This document shows, in pieces, positions 8,767 to 17,648 of a stretch of DNA of 64,000 bases. Below the pieces are notes generated by a model. That model searched no databases. It saw nothing but the letters and a program-made list of their open reading frames with translations, and was not told where the DNA came from. This stretch comes from Desulfatitalea alkaliphila (GTDB lineage Bacteria > Desulfobacterota > Desulfobacteria > Desulfobacterales > Desulfosarcinaceae). The position numbers were made by a program, and so were the translations under genes. The first letter of the stretch is position 1, and every line of letters starts with the position of its first letter. The DNA is taken from the NCBI RefSeq assembly GCF_022968795.1, contig NZ_JALJRB010000003.1, positions 124,001 to 188,000 of the forward strand. Direction: 5' to 3'.

Positions 8767-9060
8767 TCAATCGCCTTCGACCAGCACCTGGGTCAACCGC
8801 TTGCGCAGCACCTCGAGCCGTTTGGACTTGAATGCCTTGCGGCTCTCCTCGATCTCTTCGATGGCTTCCCTCACCGCCTTTTCCAATTTCAATTCCCGCG
8901 GTCTTTTTGGGCACATTTCCAGCAAAGGCAGCAGGTTGCGCTCATCCACGCGCCCTTCCAGGATGGACGTCACCAAGCAGCAATGCAGATCGAGGCCTTG
9001 CTGCAGATCCTTGACACTGACATTGAGCGCATTGATCAAATCCTTTTTTTCGATTCCCAT
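8767..9060 (-). CDS. Small helical protein, first gene of DUF2325 operon
   Basis: 97 aa, no membrane segment. ATG 9060 has GGGAG about 9 nt upstream. Residues ~1-55 read as a compact helical domain with 'LDLHCCLVTSILEGR' and 'LLPLLEMCPKRPRELKLE'; residues 58-95 are strongly charged and probably coiled. I do not recognise a family. It is 38 nt upstream of the DUF2325 gene and shares its promoter, so it probably acts with that protein. Confidence 0.75.
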   Translation of the reverse strand: MGIEKKDLINALNVSVKDLQQGLDLHCCLVTSILEGRVDERNLLPLLEMCPKRPRELKLEKAVREAIEEIEESRKAFKSKRLEVLRKRLTQVLVEGD

Positions 9061-9191
9061 GGTGCCAAACTCCCAGGTTGCGTTTGCGTCCTGTTACGAC
9101 CGGAACGACTGCATCGTCGCGTTGGCAGGAACACAGGTCAAAATTTTAATTGCCTCTTGAAATTTCATATTCCGTTATTTGTTTTAATTTT

Positions 9192-9220
9192 CTAATATCC
9201 CCGCTGCTAAACATTGTCAA
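9192..9220 (-). promoter_or_regulatory. Sigma70-type promoter for the DUF2325 operon
   Basis: Read on the minus strand: TTGACA (9220-9215), a 17-nt spacer, TATTAG (9197-9192). Transcription would start near 9184, about 125 nt before the first ATG. The 18-nt block TGTCAAGCGGATTTTCCA (9215-9232, given on the plus strand) recurs exactly in the modA/regulator intergenic region. The remainder of 9061-9472 shows no convincing gene. Confidence 0.6.
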
Positions 9221-9472
9221 GCGGATTTTCCACTCTGTACTTTATGATGGCATTGTCTTATCCAGGCCTAAAGTATGAACCCCATCACACCGATATATGC
9301 ATAGTGAATTATGGATTCCCCAATCGGGAACGAAGTTCGGTTTTCGGAACCCTAAAGGAATATGAAGGGGTTGAAACGATTCTGATTGACGACGCGCACC
9401 AAACGATCCACCCAAAAAACCCATGCACCGAGCGGCATTATCGCGAAAGGCGGATTCCGAAGGATTGATCCA

Positions 9473-10723
9473 ATGGCCTCAACAGACAAAAGATCCATCT
9501 ATCAACCCTTTTTTGTTGCGCGGCAACCGATTTTCCACGAGCGAGGGAAAATCTGGGGCTATGAATTGCTTTTTCGAAACACCCCTGAAAGCGACAAGGC
9601 AACTATTGTCGATGGCGACCTGGCCACCTTCGTCGTCTCGACCTGCGGGTTCATCCGCACCCAGGAGGATTCGGATCAGACCAAGAAAGTATGTATCAAT
9701 TTTACGGACAGCGCACTGCTCATGGGAGCGCCCAGTGGCCTGCCACCGGCGGTGACCGTGATCGAAGTTCTGGAAAACACGGTCCCCTCGGACAAGCTGA
9801 TCCATGCTTTGATCGGTTACAAACAGGAAGGCTATCTGATCGCTCTTGACGACTATGAGGGACAATCCGGCTTCAAAGAGGTCCTGGAGCTGGCCGATAT
9901 CGTCAAGGTGGACCTGCTGCACAAATCCAGCAGTGAACTGAAAGTCATTTGTGAAAGACTCGCCCCCTACAGGGCCGTAAAACTCGCGGAAAAGGTGGAC
10001 CATCAGGCCATCTTGCCAGAGTTGAAAGCCCTGGGATTCAGCCTGTACCAAGGCTTCTATTTCGCCAGACCGGAAATCCTGACGGGCCGCAAGATCAACT
10101 CCACCCAGGCGTCCAAATTCCGTATTCTGAAAATTGTCGAAGACACGTCCGCCACCACGGAGACCCTCGAAAAGGCAGTCTGTTCAGACCCCAGCATCAC
10201 CTATCGGCTGTTGCGTTTCTTGAACACGGCGGCGTTCGGATTTTCCATCAAGATCACCTCCGTACGCCATGCGATATTGCTCTTGGGCCAAAAGCGCATC
10301 AAAAACTGGCTGCGCATGGTCATTTTGTCCGATTTGATAGGCGCGAAAACGCCCGAACTCTATGCCATGGCCTTGGTACGTGCGCGCCTGCTGGCGGAGC
10401 TGTGCGAGGAGCAACAGATTTCAATCGAGGGGGCCGACACCATGTTTCTGTTCGGCCTGCTGTCGTTGATCGAGCCGATGCTGGAAGTATCGGTCGAGAC
10501 GCTTCTCAAGCACCTGCCCCTGCCTCTGGAACTCAAAGCCGGTTACCTGGAGCCTGACTCCGTTTACCACCGTTATCTAAAGCTATTGAGTGCCATGGAA
10601 CATGCCGACAGCGGACAAATTGCCGCCCTGAGCAATGAACTGACCATCGACACGACCTCCCTGGCAAACGCCTCCGTCCGCGCGATGGCATGGGCGAACC
10701 AAATGAGCAGCGCAATTCTGTAG
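9473..10723 (+). CDS. EAL-like/HDOD signalling protein
   Basis: 416 aa, cytoplasmic. ATG 9473 is preceded by AAGGA. The N-terminal half (~residues 8-200) is a degenerate EAL phosphodiesterase fold ('VARQPIFHERGKIWGYELLFRN', 'VTVIEVLENT', 'LALDDYEG'-like 'IALDDYEGQSG', 'DIVKVDLL'). The catalytic E-A-L triad reads E-L-L and several metal ligands are absent, so it is probably not an active c-di-GMP hydrolase. Residues ~205-400 form an HDOD domain ('AVCSDPSITYRLLRFLNTA', 'SVRHAILLLGQKRIKNWL'). The architecture matches YuxH/CdgJ-type proteins, which affect motility and c-di-GMP responses. It is monocistronic. Confidence 0.88.
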   Translation: MASTDKRSIYQPFFVARQPIFHERGKIWGYELLFRNTPESDKATIVDGDLATFVVSTCGFIRTQEDSDQTKKVCINFTDSALLMGAPSGLPPAVTVIEVLENTVPSDKLIHALIGYKQEGYLIALDDYEGQSGFKEVLELADIVKVDLLHKSSSELKVICERLAPYRAVKLAEKVDHQAILPELKALGFSLYQGFYFARPEILTGRKINSTQASKFRILKIVEDTSATTETLEKAVCSDPSITYRLLRFLNTAAFGFSIKITSVRHAILLLGQKRIKNWLRMVILSDLIGAKTPELYAMALVRARLLAELCEEQQISIEGADTMFLFGLLSLIEPMLEVSVETLLKHLPLPLELKAGYLEPDSVYHRYLKLLSAMEHADSGQIAALSNELTIDTTSLANASVRAMAWANQMSSAIL

Positions 10724-10873
10724 TACTGCTTTGACACAGGACATCCATGGCCTGCAGCGCGCCCGGGGAGACCGCAAAATACTGAGCCAAATGCTGATGC
10801 GGACATCAACAGGCGCTACTTACCAAACGCCCTGTTCGCAAGGACCCGGCGCACCGGCAGGCCTGCCGTGGGT

Positions 10874-11473
10874 CTACGGAATCGGCAGCATTTCCGGTTT
10901 GACCGCTTTCAAAAACCCCACGCAAAAAAGCGTGATCACCCCCTCGATGGCCATGATGGGCAGATGCATGGCCACCGCTGCCGCCGCCACGGTCATGAAC
11001 TGCTCGCCGGTGAAGACCAGGCTTGCGGCCATGATCAGGGCGGCCAGAACGACTGCACCCGCGCCGGCCGCGAAGGCGGCGGCCAGGGCAATCCATCCCC
11101 GTCGGTGGATCCAGGGACCGCAGACATAGTGAACGACAACGGCGGGCACCGCGATGCTCAATGTATTGACCCCGAGTGTGGTGATGCCGCCGAACTGGAA
11201 GAAGACCGCCTGCAGGATCAGGGCGGTCAGGGCCGCCGGAAAGGCGGCCCACCCCAGCAGCAGGCCGATCATGCCGTTCATGATAAGGTGGGCGCTGGCG
11301 GGACCGATGGGCACGTGAACCAGGGAGGCCGTGAAGAAGACCGCGGTGAGCATCCCGGCCTCGGCAATGCGGTCGTAATCCAGCTTTTTCAGGCCGATGG
11401 CGGTTCCCGCGGCCGCCAGGGCGCCCCCCGAAACCAATACGGTGGCCGATAGATAACCTTCGGAAATATGCAT
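10874..11473 (-). CDS. cbiM: Cobalt/cobalamin-linked transporter subunit CbiM-like
   Basis: 199 aa, six or so membrane helices. The mature N-terminus 'MHISEG' matches the family signature in which Met1-His2 coordinate the metal, which fixes the start at ATG 11473 (GGAG upstream). CbiM is the substrate-binding S component of ECF-type Co2+ uptake. Other motifs: 'HVPIGPASAHLIMNG' and 'HLPIMAIEGV'. No cbiN, cbiQ or cbiO follows, so the energising subunits must be elsewhere. A cobalamin riboswitch and an intrinsic terminator precede it, consistent with repression by B12. Confidence 0.9.
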   Translation of the reverse strand: MHISEGYLSATVLVSGGALAAAGTAIGLKKLDYDRIAEAGMLTAVFFTASLVHVPIGPASAHLIMNGMIGLLLGWAAFPAALTALILQAVFFQFGGITTLGVNTLSIAVPAVVVHYVCGPWIHRRGWIALAAAFAAGAGAVVLAALIMAASLVFTGEQFMTVAAAAVAMHLPIMAIEGVITLFCVGFLKAVKPEMLPIP

Positions 11474-11511
11474 GGGCTCTTTTTGCTCCTGCACAAGGCT
11501 CGCTGTACGGG

Positions 11512-11556
11512 AATAAAAAAATCCCCGCACCGATAAGTTGTATCGATCCGGGGATG
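11512..11556 (-). terminator. Riboswitch-controlled intrinsic terminator before cbiM
   Basis: On the minus strand ATCCCCGG...CGGGGAT forms a stem (with an inner GATCGATA...TATCGGT pairing) followed directly by seven T residues. It sits between the cobalamin aptamer and the cbiM ribosome-binding site, the classic expression-platform position. Coenzyme B12 binding would favour this hairpin and stop transcription. Confidence 0.8.
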
Positions 11557-11610
11557 CCCTGTTTTCCGCAAGATCGGTCGTGGCGCCCCGTTCCGCGGGG
11601 GCAACCGAAT

Positions 11611-11780
11611 ACATACAGGCAGGTCTTCTGACTTTCGGATCATCCTACCGGCCGCGCCTTCCCATCCCTCTACCGGCGAACAGTGGCAAACTGCGGCTTT
11701 CGTCCCCGATCACAGCGGCGGGCCCGTTCCCGTATCTCACGGGATTCCCTATCAAGCTCTATCGAGCACCTGTATGATCA
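11611..11780 (-). ncRNA. Cobalamin riboswitch aptamer
   Basis: Read on the minus strand the region holds the conserved cobalamin elements in order: 'GGGAATCCCGTGAGATACGGGAACGG'-type P3 region (in parts, 11725-11760), 'CCCGCCGCTGT', 'GGGGACGAAAGCC', 'GCCACTG', 'GGGAAGGC' and the B12 box 'AGTCAGAAGACCTGCCTG' (about 11615-11632). It lies upstream of cbiM with a terminator between, so it should act by transcription attenuation in response to adenosylcobalamin. Confidence 0.92.
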
Positions 11781-11792
11781 ACGATACATCAT

Positions 11793-11821
11793 TTCATAGG
11801 TGACGTCCCGCGCTTTGTCAA
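11793..11821 (-). promoter_or_regulatory. Sigma70-type promoter for the cbiM leader
   Basis: Minus strand: TTGACA (11821-11816), 17-nt spacer, TATGAA (11798-11793). Initiation near 11786 would place the complete riboswitch at the start of the transcript. Nothing else is seen between here and the RND gene end at 11964. Confidence 0.6.
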
Positions 11822-11963
11822 CAGGCAAAACACCCAACTACAGGAGAATCGCCGACACCATTGCCGATGGCTCTGAAAAAAACAAGTTCATCCGGAATGA
11901 TTAGCGCGCGCCCTTCATCATGGGCATAAAGGCCCTGGCCGGTTTGATTGGCCGGGAGAAAAT

Positions 11964-14900
11964 TCACGACTGCTTGCGCCGGGTGCAAAGACCGTAAAGC
12001 ACCGGCATCAGGATCATGGTCAGCAGGCCCGAAACCAGGATGCCGCCCACCGAGGCCACACCGATGCCGTTGCGCATTTCGGCGCCGATGCCCGTGGCAA
12101 CGGCCAGGGGGAGCATGCCCAGGACCGCGGCGGCGGTGGTCATGAGGATCGGGCGGAACCGCTCGCAGGCGGCGGTGATCATGGCGTCGCGGCGGTCGCG
12201 CCCCTCGGCCACCCGTACGTTGAACTGATCCATGATCAGGATGGCGTTGTTGACGACGATGCCGGCCATCATCACGAATCCGAGCAGAACGAAGATGTCC
12301 ATGCTCAAGCCGGCAAAGGCGAGCGCCCACATGGCGCCGATCAGGGCCAGGGGCAGGGTGACCAGGATCAGTACGGGCTGTTTGAAGGATTCCAGAATGG
12401 CGGCCAGGGTCAATATGACCAGGATGATGGCGATGATGGCGGCTTCGCCCAGATCGGCGCGGGATTCGGCCAGCACTTCGTAATCGCCCACGAAGGTGTG
12501 CGTGTAGCCGGGCGGAAAGTCGCCGCGATCCCGGATGGCGGTAGATATGCGATCCACCGCCGAACCCAGCGGCAGTTGTCTTTCCAGGCCGGCGGTGAGT
12601 TTGGCGACCCGCTGTTTGTTCTTGCGGATGATCTTCACCGGCGCCCGCTCTTCGGACAGTTCGGCCAGGGTTTCCAGCAGCACGGGTTGGCCCGGAGCGC
12701 CGGGAAACTGAAAATGGTGCACCTGGTCCTTGCCTTGCCGGGGTTCCATGCGCACGACGATATCGTAGTTGCGCGCGTCCTGCTTGTAGGTGCCGGCGGT
12801 GAGCCCTTCCAGATTGGCCCGCAGCGCCGTGCCCAGGGCGGCGGCGGGCATGGCGCGGTCGGACAGCACCGGCCGGTTGGGACGGATGCGGATCTCCGGT
12901 TTGCCTTCCCGCGCCGTGGTGTCGATGTCCTTGAGTCCGTCGATGGCCGCGGCCAAATCCCGGGTCCGCAGGACCATCCGGTCCAGGGTCTCCAGCGACG
13001 GTCCGGCGATCTCCATTTCCACGGGCACTTCCAGCCCGCCGCCGACGGTGGCGGGCTTGGCCACGGTGATGATCGCCTCCGGATAGTCCGTCAGGCGCGC
13101 ACGGATCCGGGCGATCAGTTCGTCCACCGTGACGGTGCGCATATCCCGTTCGGGAAACTTGAGCAGCAGTTGAGCGAGGTAAACACCCTCGGACGATTGA
13201 CCGAGAATGCCTTCCACCTTGCCCACCGTGACCATGCGGTGGCGCAGTCCGGGCAGATCGGACAGGCGGTCTTCCACCTGTCGGACACGCCGCCAGGTCT
13301 GGTCCAGGTCGTAACGCGTGGGATACTCCAGTTTGACGATCACTTCACCGCGATCGATGCCCTGAAAGAGGTCGAAGCCGATGCGCGGCGCCAGGCTCAA
13401 CGCATGGACCAACAGGACGACGATGCCCAGCACCACCACCAGGGCCCGACCGCGGTGGCGGTCCAACCCTGTGAGCAGGCGCCGATAGCGCTCGACGGCC
13501 GCGGCCAGGCCCCGGTTCCAGCCCGACGACAGGCGCGACAAGAGGCCGATGCGCATCTCGGTGCGTTGTTTGAGCAGCAAAGAGCAGAGCATGGGCGTCA
13601 AGGTGAACGAGATGAAGAGCGACACCAGGGTCATGATGATCATGGTCAGCGCCAGGGGCGTGATGAACATGCTGATCATGCCGTCCAAGACCGCCAGCGG
13701 GAAAAGCACCACCGTGTTGGTGCCGGCGCTGGCCAACACCGCGATGAAGCGTTCCTTGGCGCCCAGGGCGGCGGCCGCCTTGGGCGGCTGTCCCTCGGCA
13801 AGCCGCTGGAAAATGCCTTCGAGCACCACGATGGAGTTGGCCACCAGGACGCCCACGGACATGCCGATGGCGATGAGCGTGGCCGTGTTGAGAGTGAAAC
13901 CGGCCATCTGCATGAAAAAGAGGCCGATGACAATGGTCAGGGGCATGGTGATGCTCACCACCAGCAGCGCCCGCAGATTGTAGAGAAAGACAAAGAGAAT
14001 GCCGCCGGTGAGCAGAACGCCGGCCGCCACGTTATACCAGGCGCTTTGCACGGAGGCTTCGATGAAGCGGCCCTCGTCGGTCACCCAGACCAGCTCCATG
14101 CCCCCGGGCAGTTGTCCCTGGAGCCCATCCACCACCTGCCGTACGCGGCGGGTCACCTCCACCGTATTGGCATCCGATTTTTTCACCACCCGGATGGAGA
14201 CGGCCGGACGACCGTCCACTGCCGCCGCCTCGCGCAGTTCGGGAGTGGTCATGGCCACCCGGGCCACATCTCCGATGCGGCAGCGCATACCCTCCTTGTT
14301 GGCGATCTCCAAATCAAGGATTTCCCGAATGGCGGTGAAGTCGGCATCGAACTTCACGTTGTACTCGGTGCCGCGTTCCTGAACGCGCCCGCTGGGAATG
14401 GTGCGCACCCCGCCGCGGATCGCCTCGTGCACATCCAGGGCCATCAATCCCCGGGACTGGAGCGCATCGCGGTCCAGCAAGACCTGCACTTGCCGGGGCG
14501 CACCGCCCACCAACTCCACCGCCGCCACGCCGACGATGGTGGTCAGCCGGTCCTTGAGATCGTTGTCGGCGAAGTCGAAAAGGGCGTCCAGGGGCGCATC
14601 GCCGGTCAGCGCCAGCGTAATCACGGGCATGGCGTTGACATTGAATTTTTGGATGATGGGGTCTTCCACATCCTGAGGAAAAAGGGACCGCACCAGATCG
14701 ATCTGCTCCCGCACATCGATGGCGGCGATGTCCACATCGACGCCCATTTCGAATTCCAGCAGGGTCTGGCAGACGTTTTCCATGCTGACGGTGTTGACAT
14801 GCTTCAAGCCGTCCAGAGAAACCACGGCGTCTTCGATCCGGCGGGCGATATCGGTCTCGATCTCTTCAGGCGAGGAACCCGGATAGATGGTGACAATGGT

Positions 14901-15035
14901 GATGAAGGGCGCATCCATGCGGGGCATGAACTCCACCCCCATTTTGCGGGATGCGTTCAACCCCAGCAGCGTCAGGGCGATGATCAGGCATCCCATGGCC
15001 ACAGGACGCCGGATGGCGGCATCGGCAAGAAACAT
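11964..15035 (-). CDS. RND-family efflux permease (AcrB-like) lacking the TM4 Asp
   Basis: 1023 aa, the full length of the AcrB/SwrC type, with 12 membrane helices and two large periplasmic loops ('GSSPEEIETDIARRIEDAV' in the first porter domain). It would export drugs or toxic compounds using ion-motive force. In TM4 the usual 'G.LVD(D/N)(A/S)IVV.E' reads 'GVLVANSIVVLEG': Ala399-Asn400 replace the proton-relay Asp pair. TM10 reads 'GIVVNNAILIMDQF' without the AcrB Lys, which is common in the SwrC branch. Its ATG shares one base with the stop of the adaptor gene (translational coupling). It is the last gene of the marR-tolC-hlyD-RND operon. Confidence 0.93.
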   Translation of the reverse strand: MFLADAAIRRPVAMGCLIIALTLLGLNASRKMGVEFMPRMDAPFITIVTIYPGSSPEEIETDIARRIEDAVVSLDGLKHVNTVSMENVCQTLLEFEMGVDVDIAAIDVREQIDLVRSLFPQDVEDPIIQKFNVNAMPVITLALTGDAPLDALFDFADNDLKDRLTTIVGVAAVELVGGAPRQVQVLLDRDALQSRGLMALDVHEAIRGGVRTIPSGRVQERGTEYNVKFDADFTAIREILDLEIANKEGMRCRIGDVARVAMTTPELREAAAVDGRPAVSIRVVKKSDANTVEVTRRVRQVVDGLQGQLPGGMELVWVTDEGRFIEASVQSAWYNVAAGVLLTGGILFVFLYNLRALLVVSITMPLTIVIGLFFMQMAGFTLNTATLIAIGMSVGVLVANSIVVLEGIFQRLAEGQPPKAAAALGAKERFIAVLASAGTNTVVLFPLAVLDGMISMFITPLALTMIIMTLVSLFISFTLTPMLCSLLLKQRTEMRIGLLSRLSSGWNRGLAAAVERYRRLLTGLDRHRGRALVVVLGIVVLLVHALSLAPRIGFDLFQGIDRGEVIVKLEYPTRYDLDQTWRRVRQVEDRLSDLPGLRHRMVTVGKVEGILGQSSEGVYLAQLLLKFPERDMRTVTVDELIARIRARLTDYPEAIITVAKPATVGGGLEVPVEMEIAGPSLETLDRMVLRTRDLAAAIDGLKDIDTTAREGKPEIRIRPNRPVLSDRAMPAAALGTALRANLEGLTAGTYKQDARNYDIVVRMEPRQGKDQVHHFQFPGAPGQPVLLETLAELSEERAPVKIIRKNKQRVAKLTAGLERQLPLGSAVDRISTAIRDRGDFPPGYTHTFVGDYEVLAESRADLGEAAIIAIILVILTLAAILESFKQPVLILVTLPLALIGAMWALAFAGLSMDIFVLLGFVMMAGIVVNNAILIMDQFNVRVAEGRDRRDAMITAACERFRPILMTTAAAVLGMLPLAVATGIGAEMRNGIGVASVGGILVSGLLTMILMPVLYGLCTRRKQS

Positions 15036-16243
15036 TACTGCGCGGCCTCCTCTTCCGCCACTACAACGACGGCGGTGCCCGGATTGAGCCGCTCCTGGCC
15101 CATGTGAACGATGGGCGTGTCCGGCGCCAGCCCTTCGCCGCGCACGGCGATCCAGCCGTCCGCGGCCGGTCCGGTTTCAACCGCCAGCAGGTGGGCTTGC
15201 CCGTCGCGCACGGTGAAAACCGCCTGCCCCGGCCCCCTGCGCAGCACCGCTTCCCGCGGCACCCCTGGTGCGGATTGAGTCTGCAGCACAATGGTCATGT
15301 CCACCCGCGCCCCGGGCACCACGCCGTATGGCGGATCTTTCAACAGGGCCTTGATCTCGAAGGTGCGCAACGTGGAATGAATGGTGGGGCTTTTGGTGGT
15401 GATGACCGCTTCGCCGATATCGATGCCCCCGGACCGGGCCCGAAGGATGGTGCGGCCTTCCGCCACCCGCGCAAAGTGATTCTCCGGAAGAAACGCACAC
15501 AGCTCCACCACGGAAACATCCTCGATGCGCAAAACGACGGCGCCGGCGGCGGCCATCTCCCCCGGTTCGAGCCGCCGTTCGCTGACCCGGCCGGCGATGG
15601 GCGCCGTGACCAGGGCATCGGCCAAATCCTTGCGGGCGATGGCCAGATGGCTGTCGGCCTGGCGCGCCCGGGCGCGGGCCAGGACCAGTCCGGCCTCGGC
15701 CTCGGCGAGTGCGGCCCGCACCTGATCGAAGTGCGATTGCTGCGCCTCGAAAGCACTCTTGGTGACGGCACGATCCTGTTCGTACAAACGCCGGTAGCGC
15801 GCGTAGTCCAATTGCACCTTGGCCAGGTCGGCCGTGATGCGCGCCACGGTGGCCGAGCGCGCCGTCACGGTGGCGGCCGCCACGTTCACCTGTTGTTCGG
15901 CGGTTTCCACGGCCCGGCGCAAGCGCTCCGCGTCGGTTTGAAACAGCGGTTGGCCCGATTCCACCGCATCGCCCCGGTCGACATAAACGGCATCCAGCAC
16001 GCCGCTGATGCGGGCGGACACCAAGGCGCTGTGTTTGGCCGTCACATTCCCCGACACGACGATCCGCTCCTCGAAAACCATTTGCCGCACCGGCGTGAGG
16101 ACCACCGGCAAGGGTTGCACCGCCTCGGCGGCGGTGGCACGGGGCGTGGCGCCGCGACCATAGGAGAAATAGGCAAGTATCCCCGCCGCCAAGGTCGCCA
16201 TCACCAGGCCGGCGACAATCACCGTTTTATTCGATCTCTTCAT
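15035..16243 (-). CDS. RND efflux periplasmic adaptor (HlyD/MFP family)
   Basis: 402 aa. It has an N-terminal membrane anchor (residues ~8-28), then a barrel-sandwich (lipoyl-like) domain split around a helical hairpin ('SARISGVLDAVYVDRGDAVESGQPLF' region; Ala/Arg/Gln-rich hairpin ~105-205; 'TAPIAGRVSERRLEPGEMA' region), and a beta-barrel and membrane-proximal C-terminus. It bridges the inner-membrane permease and the outer-membrane channel. The start overlaps the upstream channel gene by 17 nt, and the stop overlaps the permease start by one base. Confidence 0.92.
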   Translation of the reverse strand: MKRSNKTVIVAGLVMATLAAGILAYFSYGRGATPRATAAEAVQPLPVVLTPVRQMVFEERIVVSGNVTAKHSALVSARISGVLDAVYVDRGDAVESGQPLFQTDAERLRRAVETAEQQVNVAAATVTARSATVARITADLAKVQLDYARYRRLYEQDRAVTKSAFEAQQSHFDQVRAALAEAEAGLVLARARARQADSHLAIARKDLADALVTAPIAGRVSERRLEPGEMAAAGAVVLRIEDVSVVELCAFLPENHFARVAEGRTILRARSGGIDIGEAVITTKSPTIHSTLRTFEIKALLKDPPYGVVPGARVDMTIVLQTQSAPGVPREAVLRRGPGQAVFTVRDGQAHLLAVETGPAADGWIAVRGEGLAPDTPIVHMGQERLNPGTAVVVVAEEEAAQ

Positions 16244-17648
16244 GGTCCTGTCCTTTTCCGGATATTCCCATCACATCGCGCAGCGTGGCGGCCGTTACCT
16301 GAACCTGAAAATCACTGACCAAGGCATTGGACGCGGCCACGGCATGATGCGCCACCGCATCGAGCCGTTCCGCCGGGGTCAGCAAGCCTTCCCGCCAAAG
16401 GGCCTCGGTTTCGCTCAACACAAGGGTGGCGGCGGCCAGCTCCTGTCGGGCCAGCTGCCGGTTGTCCAGGGCCTGGTCATGACGCGAACGGGCCTGGATC
16501 ACCTCCAACATGATCTGCAGGCAGGCCTGCTCGCGGGCCAGGAAGGCTTGTTCCCGACGCTCCTTGGCCGCCCGGTAGGCATGCAGATTGGCGAAACCGT
16601 CGAACACCGAAAGCACCCCCGTCACGCCGAAGGTCCACAGCTCACTGTAGCGCAGAAAGCTATCGCTGCTGTGGCTCAGTTCGGCGAACCCTCCCACCAG
16701 GGGCAAAAACCGGGCAATGGCCGTTCGCACCTCGTCCTTGCGGATGGCGATGGTGCGGTCGGCGATGTGCATTTCGGGCCGCAGCAACAGGGCGTCCAAA
16801 ATCTGATCGACCAGCGGCGCCTCGGCGAGGGTGATGGGGGTTTCCGGTTTCAGTTCGATTTGCGCCAGGGGCGACAACCCCATGACCTCCAGCAAGACGG
16901 CCCGGGTCTCGGCCCGGTTGCGCACATTTTCCGCCAGGCGGGTTTGCTGCGCCTGCACCAAGGTCCGGGCACGGGCGACCCGCCCGGGGGTGGCCAACCC
17001 TTCCCGGGCCAACGCCGCCGTCTGACCCAGCAATCCTTGGGCCTGCTGCAGGGCGGCTTCGATGGCCGTTCGCGATTGGTCCCGGGAAAGCGCGGCAAAG
17101 TACAAGATGGTGACCTGCAGCCGAATCAAATCCCGGGTGCGTTCGGCCACCAAGCCGCTGATCGCTTCCCCTTTGAGATAGGCGCTGTAGAGAAACCAGG
17201 CCTGGGGCGCGAAAATGGCCTGCTGGGCGCCCAGCACCGCCGACGTCACCGCCTGGTCGGACATGGGGGTGTACTGGCCGCCCACCCCGAGGGCCTGCTG
17301 CCGGTCCGACGCATAATGGGTCACCTGAAGATCGATGTGCGGCAGAAAATGGCTGAAGGCGATCTTGCGATCCAGCATCGCCAACCGCCGGTCGATGCGA
17401 GCCGCCTGGGCATCGAGATTGTTGGCCAGCGCGATCCGGATGCAGTCATCCAGGCCCACGGGAAGTCCGTCCGGCAGTTCCGCCGCGGTTCTGGAAGCGA
17501 GTTGACCGGGGAAGGTTTCCACATGCTCCCGGCGCAATCCGTCGAAATCGGTTGCGCAACCGGCCAACAGCGCCAACCCGGCAGCCAGGGCGACCAGCGC
17601 GCACCAAAGACGGCCCCACGGCACCGCGGCACACACCATGGGTTTCAT
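16227..17648 (-). CDS. TolC-like outer-membrane efflux lipoprotein
   Basis: 473 aa. The N-terminus has a lipoprotein signal with lipobox 'LLAGC' (Cys ~31), followed by two repeats of the outer-membrane efflux protein fold: long amphipathic helices rich in Ala/Gln/Arg with beta-strand segments ('FSHFLPHIDLQVTHYAS' near the first, 'ARFLPLVGGFAELSHSSDSF' near the second). It would form the trimeric exit duct for the adjacent RND pump. Its ATG overlaps the marR stop by 4 nt. Confidence 0.9.
   Translation of the reverse strand: MKPMVCAAVPWGRLWCALVALAAGLALLAGCATDFDGLRREHVETFPGQLASRTAAELPDGLPVGLDDCIRIALANNLDAQAARIDRRLAMLDRKIAFSHFLPHIDLQVTHYASDRQQALGVGGQYTPMSDQAVTSAVLGAQQAIFAPQAWFLYSAYLKGEAISGLVAERTRDLIRLQVTILYFAALSRDQSRTAIEAALQQAQGLLGQTAALAREGLATPGRVARARTLVQAQQTRLAENVRNRAETRAVLLEVMGLSPLAQIELKPETPITLAEAPLVDQILDALLLRPEMHIADRTIAIRKDEVRTAIARFLPLVGGFAELSHSSDSFLRYSELWTFGVTGVLSVFDGFANLHAYRAAKERREQAFLAREQACLQIMLEVIQARSRHDQALDNRQLARQELAAATLVLSETEALWREGLLTPAERLDAVAHHAVAASNALVSDFQVQVTAATLRDVMGISGKGQDHEEIE

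Noticed and set aside
9214-9468. 84-codon plus-strand frame upstream of the HDOD gene
   Set aside because: No ribosome-binding site or family resemblance, and it spans the minus-strand promoter of the DUF2325 operon.
12498-15107. 869-codon plus-strand open frame opposite the RND permease
   Set aside because: His/Gly/Asp/Gln-rich shadow of a GC-rich gene; no family match, whereas the minus frame is a complete RND permease.
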